Shown in pieces: positions 1 to 5,233 of a stretch of 5,570 nucleotides of DNA (within the stretch, counting starts at the first letter, position 1; every line of letters starts with the position of its first letter). Where the stretch lies: positions 1 through 5,570 of the forward strand of contig JAJBVQ010000161.1 of the NCBI GenBank assembly GCA_020859745.1, given 5' to 3'. Source of the DNA: Rikenellaceae bacterium. GTDB taxonomy: Bacteria; Bacteroidota; Bacteroidia; Bacteroidales; Rikenellaceae. The notes below the pieces were generated by a model. It did no database searches and was not told the DNA's origin. It saw only the letters and a program-made list of their open reading frames with translations. A program made the position numbers and the translations under genes.

Positions 1-332
1 GTGTATCGCTCGAAGGAATGGCGGATGCGCTGCCGGATTTGTCGCGGTATATGGAAGAAACAGACACTGTGAAAGAGGATGTGAGGGCGGTGGAGATCGG
101 GGTGAAATACGCCGGGTATATCGAACGGGAGCGGATGGTGGCCGAGAAGATGAAACGGCTGGAGGGCATCCGGATCCCTGTGGGGTTCGATTTCGAGGCA
201 TTGGGATCCCTGTCGATCGAGGCACGGCAAAAGCTGGCCCGCATCCGGCCGCTGACTATTGCGCAGGCATCGCGGATACCGGGCGTATCGCCGGCGGATA
301 TAAACGTCCTGCTGGTCTATTTCGGACGATAA
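1..332 (+). CDS. mnmG: MnmG (GidA), tRNA uridine-5-carboxymethylaminomethyl modification protein, C-terminal fragment
   Basis: This is the 3' end of a gene that begins before the window. Codons are in phase from position 3 (V-S-L-E-G-M-A) to the TAA at 330-332, giving about 109 visible residues. The tail has the hallmarks of the MnmG C-terminal helical domain: a YAGYIERE segment (the family's Y-x-GYI-x-R motif), then IRIPVGFDFEAL, LSIEARQKL, RPLTIAQASRIPGVSPADI, and a terminal VLLVYFGR. In the known family, the FAD- and NADH-dependent MnmG works with the GTPase MnmE to modify the wobble uridine of certain tRNAs in the cytoplasm. This C-terminal region contributes to MnmE and tRNA contacts; the FAD-binding domain lies upstream and is not visible. 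The coding strand is G-rich. An internal ATG at position 18 is not the start. The identification is strong. Confidence 0.93.
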   Translation, partial: VSLEGMADALPDLSRYMEETDTVKEDVRAVEIGVKYAGYIERERMVAEKMKRLEGIRIPVGFDFEALGSLSIEARQKLARIRPLTIAQASRIPGVSPADINVLLVYFGR

Positions 333-345
333 TTCCTGAGCCGGT

Positions 346-365
346 GATGTTCCACGTGGAACATC
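346..365. promoter_or_regulatory. parS-type ParB-binding palindrome
   Basis: GATGTTCCACGTGGAACATC is a perfect 20-bp palindrome centred between 355 and 356. Its core at 348-363, TGTTCCACGTGGAACA, differs at one base from the Bacillus parS consensus TGTTNCACGTGAAACA, and it has the symmetric form known as parS in Pseudomonas. The site starts 13 nt after the mnmG stop codon and ends 6 bp before the -33 box of the next promoter. In the known system, ParB loads as a CTP-dependent clamp at parS and helps ParA and SMC segregate the origin region. No parA or parB is visible here. It lacks a following T-run, so it is unlikely to be a terminator. It could instead be an operator for another dimeric regulator. 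Confidence 0.75.
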
Positions 366-371
366 GGGCGA

Positions 372-403
372 TTTGGCGGAATGGATTGAAACCGGTATAT
401 TTG
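372..403 (+). promoter_or_regulatory. Bacteroidota-type promoter for the acyltransferase gene
   Basis: A TTTG at 372-375 and TATATTTG at 396-403 are separated by 20 nt. This matches the -33 TTTG and -7 TAnnTTTG consensus recognised by the primary sigma factor of Bacteroides and relatives. Transcription would be expected to start near 410, leaving a leader of about 35 nt before the ATG at 446. The only purine-rich stretch is GGGAT, too close to the ATG to be a normal Shine-Dalgarno site. Weak or absent Shine-Dalgarno sites are common in this phylum. Confidence 0.7.
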
Positions 404-445
404 ATATGGGGCTTGTCTTCGGATGGCCTGTAAATCCTGTGGGAT

Positions 446-2296
446 ATGAAGAAATTAGTGGATAATTCCGACCTCGGCATACCGTACACCACGGTGCTGA
501 ACAAAGCGATCGTTAAGCTGGCGCAATCCATGCTCGGGATTAACAAGATCAATCATCTGTATGCGGAAGCGTCTGACAAACAGGGAGTTGATTTTGCACA
601 GGCGATTCTGGACCAGCTGGGGATCGTGGTGGAGAGCGATGCGGGGCGGCTCGGTTTCATCCCGAAAAAAGGGCCTTTCGTGCTGGTGGCCAACCATCCG
701 CACGGCGCTTTGGACGGTTTGATCCTGATGGTGCTGGTGGCGCGGATCAGGCCCGATGTCAAATTCCTGGGTAATTTCCTGCTGACCAAGATCGACACGC
801 TGAACGATTTTTTCCTCCCGGTCGATCCTTTCGACGCTAAGAACGGGCGGAATATACCCGGCGTGAGGCGCGCGGTCGAGCATCTGAAGGCGGGAAAGCC
901 GTTGGTTATTTTTCCGGCGGGTGAGGTTTCGACCTATCAAAAACGCTTCTCGAAAATAGAGGATAAACCGTGGGCCAAATCGGTCGTTAAGCTCATTTTG
1001 CAAGCCGGGGTTCCGGTGGTGCCGGCTTATATCGACGGGCGCAATAGCACGGTTTTCCACCTGTTGGGGAAAATCCATCCGATGCTCAGGACGGTGCGTT
1101 TGCCGCTGGAGCTTACCAATAAGAAGGGGCAGGCCGTTTCGGTGGCTTTCGGGTCGGCGGTGTCGGTCAAGCTGCTGAAAGATATCGGGTCGGTCGACGC
1201 GGTTTCCGATTTTCTGCGGGCGAACGTTTATTGCCTGCGTTCCGTGCTGACCGATACGGTGGCCTCGCCGGATGAGGCGGAAGAGCGGCGGCGGGCGGCG
1301 CTCCTGAGGCTCGGACTTCGCAAGAAACGTAAAAAAACGGCCGAAAAAACTCCCGCCAGCGATGTAGTGGAGGCGGTAGATCTGGTCTTGCTGGGCCGTG
1401 AGCTGGATTCCATCGCTGCCGAACGGATGCTGATCCGGGTGGGGGATATGTGCCTGTTCTGCGCTCCCACTTCGGATATCCCGCTGACGATGCGGGAGAT
1501 AGCGCGGCTCCGGGAGGTGACGTTCCGGGCTGTGGGCGAGGGGACTTCGTTGGAGATGGACAGCGACGAGTACGATGACCTGTATGAACATCTTTTTATC
1601 TGGGATGCTGAAAAACAGGCGATTGCGGGGGCATACCGGGTCGGATTCGGAGACGTGCTGTTGGATAACCGGGGTTTCGAGGGGTTCTATACTTATACTT
1701 TGTTCGAGTTCTCGCGCCACCTGAACGATGTGCTCCGGCAGTCGATCGAGCTGGGGCGTTCGTTCGTGGTGCCTGAGTACCAGCGGCGTTCGCAGACTCT
1801 GCTGTTGCTTTGGCGGGGAATATTGCATGTGTTGCTGCGCAATCCTTCGTACCGTTACCTGATGGGGCCGGTGAGCATGTCGGGGGGCTATGCGATGGCA
1901 GCGAAGTGGCTGCTGATCGACTTTATCAAGGCGAACAACTGGAATACGGAGCTGGCGATGTATGTGGTGGCGCGCATTGGGGTGGGGGCTTTGGGGCGTC
2001 CGGCGGTGGATGCGGAGCTGATCCGCGGGATCGTCTCGGCGGAGGAGATCGATAAGCTGATCCGGGATGTGGAGCCGTCGGGCCAGGGGATGCCGGTGCT
2101 GATGAAGAAGTATCTGCAACTGGGGGGACGTGTGATGGGGTTCAATATCGATCCGCTGTTCAACGATACGCTGGATGCGATGCTGATCCTGGACCTCTGC
2201 GATGTGCCGAAGGACAAAATCGACATGGTGGCGCGGGAGTTCGCGGGCGAAGATGTCTACGAACGTTTCCGCGCTGTCGGTAATACTAAATTATAA
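446..2296 (+). CDS. Bifunctional acyltransferase: PlsC-like domain fused to OlsB-like GNAT domain (OlsF-type aminolipid synthase)
   Basis: This 616-residue protein has two acyltransferase domains. Residues about 60-260 resemble a lysophospholipid O-acyltransferase: VANHPHGALDGL holds the catalytic NHP-x-G-x-x-D signature (H84, D90), FPAGEVS at 156-162 is the later substrate block, and VPAYIDGRN follows near 192-200. A charged linker (about 276-303, rich in R and K) leads to a GNAT domain of the OlsB/COG3176 type at about 320-570. Its landmarks are REIARLREVTFR, DEYDDLYEHLFIWD, IAGAYRVG, YQRRSQTLLLLWRGI and LMGPVSMS. In the known OlsF enzymes, which have the same domain order, the GNAT half makes an N-(3-hydroxyacyl) amino acid and the PlsC half adds a second acyl chain. 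The products are ornithine or, in Bacteroides via separate GlsB and GlsA, glycine lipids. The amino-acid substrate here cannot be read from sequence. The protein probably acts at the inner membrane face. It has its own promoter, and its stop codon lies at the edge of repeat copy 1. Codons are markedly G-rich. Confidence 0.85.
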   Translation: MKKLVDNSDLGIPYTTVLNKAIVKLAQSMLGINKINHLYAEASDKQGVDFAQAILDQLGIVVESDAGRLGFIPKKGPFVLVANHPHGALDGLILMVLVARIRPDVKFLGNFLLTKIDTLNDFFLPVDPFDAKNGRNIPGVRRAVEHLKAGKPLVIFPAGEVSTYQKRFSKIEDKPWAKSVVKLILQAGVPVVPAYIDGRNSTVFHLLGKIHPMLRTVRLPLELTNKKGQAVSVAFGSAVSVKLLKDIGSVDAVSDFLRANVYCLRSVLTDTVASPDEAEERRRAALLRLGLRKKRKKTAEKTPASDVVEAVDLVLLGRELDSIAAERMLIRVGDMCLFCAPTSDIPLTMREIARLREVTFRAVGEGTSLEMDSDEYDDLYEHLFIWDAEKQAIAGAYRVGFGDVLLDNRGFEGFYTYTLFEFSRHLNDVLRQSIELGRSFVVPEYQRRSQTLLLLWRGILHVLLRNPSYRYLMGPVSMSGGYAMAAKWLLIDFIKANNWNTELAMYVVARIGVGALGRPAVDAELIRGIVSAEEIDKLIRDVEPSGQGMPVLMKKYLQLGGRVMGFNIDPLFNDTLDAMLILDLCDVPKDKIDMVAREFAGEDVYERFRAVGNTKL

Positions 2297-2590
2297 ATCG
2301 TTCGTTTTTGTAACTACCCTTGGAGGGTACTGTTCTTTCTGTGAACAGAAAGAACCAAAGAAACTTTCGAGGATGCTTACGCATCCTAAATTTATCACAG
2401 CCTTAACTTTTGGGGTGCGGTGAACGGCGGCTATAAGCCATTGCAAAACCTAAGCCGCCGCTCCCGCGCCCCAAAGATGAGGACTTCGGCAGACTGAGGA
2501 GTAGCGTAGCTGGCTCAAAAGTTCTTTGGGTCCCTTTCTTTCAAGAAAGGGACGGGTCCATGCGGGTAGTGATAAAAACGAACGGTTAAA
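2294..2590 (-). repeat. Inverted-repeat-bounded intergenic element, copy 1
   Basis: This element fills almost the whole gap between the acyltransferase stop codon and the DUF4435 start. Its ends are inverted repeats: 2300-2319 (GTTCGTTTTTGTAACTACCC) matches the reverse complement of 2564-2583 at 18 of 20 positions. Reverse-complemented, 2300-2413 aligns with 4591-4701 of copy 2, including the shared blocks CCAAAAG, GGCTGTGATA and GCATCCTCGAAAGTT. The 17 nt at 2574-2590 are identical, inverted, to 4257-4273. The interior is not obviously related to that of copy 2. It contains five stem-loops: 2315-2329, 2332-2355 (11-bp arms), 2370-2387, 2409-2475 and 2530-2553 (11-bp arms). No convincing gene, transposase or target-site duplication is visible. 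The strand given makes it parallel with copy 2. It could be a non-autonomous MITE-like element or a structured RNA repeat. Confidence 0.75.
2409..2475. other. Long two-part stem-loop inside repeat copy 1
   Basis: TTTGGGGTGCGG (2409-2420) pairs with CCGCGCCCCAAA (2464-2475) over 12 positions, one being a T-G wobble. After a small internal loop (TGAA opposite CTC), CGGCGGCT (2425-2432) pairs with AGCCGCCG (2453-2460) around a 20-nt apical loop. There is no T-run after it, so it is not a standard terminator. I did not find the same stem in copy 2. Confidence 0.6.
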
Positions 2591-2594
2591 TAGT

Positions 2595-2610
2595 AGTTTC
2601 ACGTGGAACA
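2595..2610. promoter_or_regulatory. Second parS-like site, touching the DUF4435 start codon region
   Basis: AGTTTCACGTGGAACA differs at two positions from the consensus TGTTNCACGTGAAACA and keeps the central CACGTG and both flanking GTT/AAC half-sites. It lies 5 bp beyond the end of repeat copy 1 and ends 2 nt before the ATG at 2613. It occupies the place where a ribosome-binding site would be, and no Shine-Dalgarno sequence is present. ParB binding here would cover the 5' end of the gene. The match is weaker than the site at 346-365, but the presence of a second site nearby supports both. Confidence 0.6.
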
Positions 2611-2612
2611 AT

Positions 2613-3593
2613 ATGGGGAGACGGTTAGTACAGAACATAACATCCGAATATTTCGAAGCCTCGTCCGCCTTGCATAAGCGGAACCGGGTGATGGTATACG
2701 TCGAAGGGTACGACGACATACCCTTTTGGCGGTCCATATTCGATGAATTCGAGACCCCCGAAAGGCGGTTCGAAGTTTCCACCCCCGCCCGCAGCGACCT
2801 CGCCAAAGGGAAGAAAGTCGTCCTGCAATTCGCGCCACAGGCAGGTAAGAACCTGATACTCTGCGTCGATTCCGACTTCGACTATCTGTTCGGCGAATTG
2901 TCATCGCAGTCCAGAGTCGTGAACCATACCCCCTACCTGCTCCAGACCTATACCTACGCGATCGAGAATTACCTCTGCTATCCCCCCTCCCTGCACTCGG
3001 TATGCGTGCGGGCGACCAAGCGGGATACCCACATCTTCGATTTCGAGGAGTTCATGGCCGAATATTCCCGGATCATCTACCCTGTTTTCCTCTGGTACGC
3101 CTATGCCGCCCGCGTCGACAGGCCCACGATCTTCACGCTGGCTGATTTCCGCAATACCGTGAAAATCAACTTTATCAACGTCGAGGATAACGGCGAGGAT
3201 ACCCTGGAATGGTTAGGGCGGCAAGTCTCCAAACGGCTGAAATACCTGCGGTCGAAACACCAGAAATGGCTGCCGGAGGTCGAAAAGTTCGAGGCCTATC
3301 TCAAGGAGCGCGGCGTGGTGCCCGAAGATACCCACCTCTATATGCAGGGGCACGCCCTGCTGGACAACGTGGTCTCTACGCTGGTCGGCACCGTTTGCAA
3401 CGCCTTGCGCAAAATGGCCGTCGGGCAGATATTGGGCAGCTCGCGGCAGGGATTGCCGCTCAACAACGAATTGAGTTCCTACAACAACGCCCTTTCCGAC
3501 GTGGACGAGCTGCTTAAGACCAACACCGGTTTCCGCTCCTGTCCGCTGTTCGCCAAGCTGAGGGAGGATATCGTGCGGATGCTGGATAATTGA
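2613..3593 (+). CDS. DUF4435 domain protein with Toprim-like acidic motifs
   Basis: The protein is 326 residues from the ATG at 2613 (MGRRLVQNITSEYFEAS). I chose this start because Bacteroidales DUF4435 proteins typically begin MGRRL. A longer in-frame reading from 2526 would translate the end of the repeat element and the parS-like site. VMVYVEGYDDIPFWR (E31, D34, D35) and LILCVDSDFDYL (D86, D88, D90) have the spacing and character of the Toprim glutamate and DxD metal-binding motifs. YTYAIENYLCY (about 113-123) is a further conserved block, and YMQGHALLDNVV lies near 243-254. DUF4435 is known as a Toprim-like domain related to OLD-family nucleases, often beside AAA ATPases in defence loci. 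Here no ATPase partner is present, and the function is not known. Its coding strand is C-rich, unlike the genes on both sides. No clear promoter was found; one may lie in the repeat element. Confidence 0.85.
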   Translation: MGRRLVQNITSEYFEASSALHKRNRVMVYVEGYDDIPFWRSIFDEFETPERRFEVSTPARSDLAKGKKVVLQFAPQAGKNLILCVDSDFDYLFGELSSQSRVVNHTPYLLQTYTYAIENYLCYPPSLHSVCVRATKRDTHIFDFEEFMAEYSRIIYPVFLWYAYAARVDRPTIFTLADFRNTVKINFINVEDNGEDTLEWLGRQVSKRLKYLRSKHQKWLPEVEKFEAYLKERGVVPEDTHLYMQGHALLDNVVSTLVGTVCNALRKMAVGQILGSSRQGLPLNNELSSYNNALSDVDELLKTNTGFRSCPLFAKLREDIVRMLDN

Positions 3594-3613
3594 CGATTTT
3601 CATTAAAAATGGC

Positions 3614-3621
3614 TATCTTGT
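3614..3621 (+). promoter_or_regulatory. Possible -7 promoter element upstream of the lipoprotein gene
   Basis: TATCTTGT resembles the Bacteroidota -7 box TAnnTTTG, but only partly, and no good -33 TTTG is seen at the usual spacing. The 80-nt gap (3594-3673) also holds a weak hairpin, TGCTGC (3629-3634) with GCAGCA (3641-3646). An AGGG about 7 nt before the ATG at 3674 could serve as a ribosome-binding site. Confidence 0.3.
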
Positions 3622-3673
3622 GAACGAATGCTGCCGGTCTGCAGCAGGGATTAACGAAAAACAGGGTAAGTAA

Positions 3674-4249
3674 ATGGCTGGACGTTACGGATTTCGTAAA
3701 ATGGGTCGGGCTGCGGCGCTATGGTCGGGGCTTGTTTTGTGTATGGTATGGTTGGTTTCCTGTTCCAGGGAGCTGACGCCGGAGGATGCGCTCAAGCAGC
3801 TCGTGGCGCAGGATGAGTTCCAGATGCCCTATTATGCGCCGATGCGCATCGGGGAGATGGTGCTGACAGGGGATAACCATAAAAACAGCCAGCAGTATAT
3901 CCGTAAGCATTATGGCGCGCTTATTGATGCTGGACTGGTCGAGGTGAAGAGCGCGGACCGCAATACGTGGCGGACGGTGATCGACGTGCAGCTGTCGGCA
4001 AAGGGTAGGGCGATGTCGGACACGCGCCGTTCGACGGCCAGGGAGGCATATGTGCAGGTGTGCCGCATGGTGCCGGTGAAGATCGAGGAGTTCCGGACGG
4101 TGTCGGAGGGAAATGTGATCGATTGCTCGTATTCGTTCGAGGAACGAGACATCACGCCGTTCGGGGCCTACAAGGGCTTCCGGGAGGGACGTTCGTACAA
4201 GGATAAACGCACGTTCGTCCGCTCCCGAGGCTCGTGGCATGTCCAGTAA
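3674..4249 (+). CDS. Small lipoprotein of unknown function with a winged-helix-like stretch
   Basis: I do not recognise this 191-residue protein. It starts with a basic n-region (MAGRYGFRKMGR), a hydrophobic core (about 13-28) and the lipobox LVSC with the lipidated cysteine at 30, so it should be exported and anchored in a membrane by signal peptidase II. The residues after the cysteine (SREL) do not form the acidic surface-export signal described for some Bacteroidota lipoproteins. The mature part is soluble. Residues about 74-115 (QYIRKHYGALIDAGLVEVK, then VIDVQLSAKGRAM) read like a recognition helix and wing of a winged-helix fold, the LT-x-kG pattern; this resemblance is my inference. 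Two cysteines (130, 151) could form a disulfide. Its G-rich codons contrast with DUF4435 before it and MscL after it. ATG at 3701 is an alternative start that would still leave a signal peptide. Repeat copy 2 starts 7 nt after the stop codon. Confidence 0.75.
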   Translation: MAGRYGFRKMGRAAALWSGLVLCMVWLVSCSRELTPEDALKQLVAQDEFQMPYYAPMRIGEMVLTGDNHKNSQQYIRKHYGALIDAGLVEVKSADRNTWRTVIDVQLSAKGRAMSDTRRSTAREAYVQVCRMVPVKIEEFRTVSEGNVIDCSYSFEERDITPFGAYKGFREGRSYKDKRTFVRSRGSWHVQ

Positions 4250-4256
4250 ACTGTTG

Positions 4257-4708
4257 TTTAACCGTTCGTTTTTGTATCTACCCCCGTATGGGACTGCCGC
4301 TTTTTAACTACGTTTTGCCTGCCGGGCTTCCTCCTTGTGCCTCGGCCATCGGAGCGAACTCCATGGCATCTCGGCTACTGTGTCGGTTCCTCGCGCTACC
4401 TCACCAAAGTCCGCAAGCGGTCTTTGGCCTCGGAACGCTGCTCGGTTGTAAAAAACGTGCCCGTTGGGCTTCCGGGCTGTGTTTACCCAAAGTTCCCGCG
4501 CCAGCGGCCGGCCCGGAGCCACCCCCGGCGGAGGGCCGCAACTGCGCTGCGCTTGTTTTGGCTCCGCTGGCTCCGGCCCCACCCGTTGCGCCAAAAGTGA
4601 GGCTGTGATAGATTTAGAATGCGAAAGCATCCTCGAAAGTTCTTTGCGGAACTTTCTTTCAAGAAAGCGACAGTGCGGTGCGAGTAGATACAAAAACGAA
4701 CAATTAAA
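4257..4708 (+). repeat. Inverted-repeat-bounded intergenic element, copy 2
   Basis: This element occupies nearly all of the 470-nt gap between the lipoprotein and mscL. Its ends include a perfect 18-bp inverted repeat, GTTCGTTTTTGTATCTAC at 4264-4281 and its complement at 4684-4701, extended outward by TTTAA (4257-4261) and TTAAA (4704-4708). The part 4591-4701 matches copy 1 in reverse orientation, so the two copies face opposite ways. The interior (about 4285-4590) is GC-rich and longer than in copy 1. It holds an inverted repeat CCGGAGCCA (4513-4521) and TGGCTCCGG (4568-4576). Near the right end are a stem with a GAAA loop (4616-4633) and two overlapping, mutually exclusive stems: AAAGTTC/GAACTTT (4636-4655) and CTTTCTT/AAGAAAG (4652-4667). 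Reading frames through it look random, and I see no gene in it. A MITE-like element or structured RNA repeat is the best guess. Confidence 0.75.
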
Positions 4709-4719
4709 AAATATGCATT

Positions 4720-5142
4720 ATGAAATGGTTATCCGAGTTTAAGAAATTCGCCATGCGCGGCAACGTAGTGGACATGGCCGTCGGTATCATCATCGGGGCC
4801 GCCTTCGGGAAGATCGTGAGTTCGCTCGTCAGCGACGTCATCATGCCCCCGATCGGCGTGTTGTTAGGCGGCGTAGACTTCTCCAACCTGGCCGTCACCA
4901 TCAAACACGCCAGCGGCGACACCCCCGCCGTCGTGATCGCGTACGGGAAATTTCTCCAGACCATTATCGACTTTATCATCATCGCCTTCTCCATCTTCGC
5001 CCTCGTGAAATTCATGAACGCCCTCAAGAGTAAAGCCGAGACCGCAGCCGAAACTGCCGAAGCCGCAAAACCCGCCGAGCCGACCAAAGAAGAGCAGCTC
5101 CTGACCGAGATACGCGATTTGTTGAAAGACAAAAAGCAATAG
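4720..5142 (+). CDS. mscL: Large-conductance mechanosensitive channel MscL
   Basis: The protein has 140 residues, close to the usual 130-150 for the family. It begins MKWLSEFKKFAMRGNVVDMA, which includes the amphipathic N-terminal helix and the conserved FAMRGNVVD entry to the first membrane helix. TM1 (about 15-42) carries the pore-lining AVGIIIGAAFGKIVSS and ends in SDVIMPPIG. A short periplasmic loop (about 50-74) and TM2 (about 76-99, FLQTIIDFIIIAFSIFALVKF) follow. The C-terminus is an Ala/Glu/Lys/Pro-rich linker (about 104-123) and the cytoplasmic bundle helix EEQLLTEIRDLLK. The known role is a homopentameric inner-membrane pore that opens under membrane tension and releases solutes during osmotic downshock. 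The ATG at 4720 comes 12 nt after repeat copy 2, with an A-rich leader and no Shine-Dalgarno site. No promoter is clear; it may be within the repeat. Codons are C-rich. Confidence 0.96.
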   Translation: MKWLSEFKKFAMRGNVVDMAVGIIIGAAFGKIVSSLVSDVIMPPIGVLLGGVDFSNLAVTIKHASGDTPAVVIAYGKFLQTIIDFIIIAFSIFALVKFMNALKSKAETAAETAEAAKPAEPTKEEQLLTEIRDLLKDKKQ

Positions 5143-5233
5143 ACCGACTATGGGACTTATCGCCACCATCGCCAGAAAAGACAAAAAAGAGATACCTTCG
5201 CTCTCCGAACTGATCCGGCAACAGAAGCAGAAC

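Noticed and set aside
455..2119. A 554-codon open frame on the minus strand, antisense to the acyltransferase gene
   Set aside because: Its product is rich in His, Arg and Gln with no recognisable domain. The + strand frame carries clear acyltransferase motifs throughout, so this is a shadow of G-rich codon use.
2332..2355. A strong hairpin just after the acyltransferase gene as a possible terminator
   Set aside because: No T-run follows on either strand at the right distance; it fits better as one of the stems of the repeat element.
2202..2423. A 73-codon + strand frame spanning the end of the acyltransferase gene and copy 1
   Set aside because: It overlaps a confident gene out of frame and ends in repeat sequence; no domain or start signal supports it.
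2526..2612. A longer DUF4435 start adding 29 residues
   Set aside because: The added codons would translate the 2530-2553 hairpin, the terminal repeat and the parS-like site; the family N-terminus is MGRRL at 2613.
3719..4240. A 173-codon minus-strand frame antisense to the lipoprotein
   Set aside because: It has Arg/His-rich random composition with no motif, while the + strand frame has a convincing signal peptide and lipobox.
4304..4693. A 129-codon open frame on the minus strand within repeat copy 2, and several + strand frames across the same region
   Set aside because: They run through the inverted-repeat ends and have low-complexity Pro/Ala/Arg content. The peptide resemblance to copy 1 follows from the DNA similarity and is not kept as a full frame there.
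2294..4708. The two elements as ends of a composite transposon carrying DUF4435 and the lipoprotein
   Set aside because: There is no transposase, no visible target duplication, and the two enclosed genes have opposite compositional bias, which argues against joint transfer as one unit.
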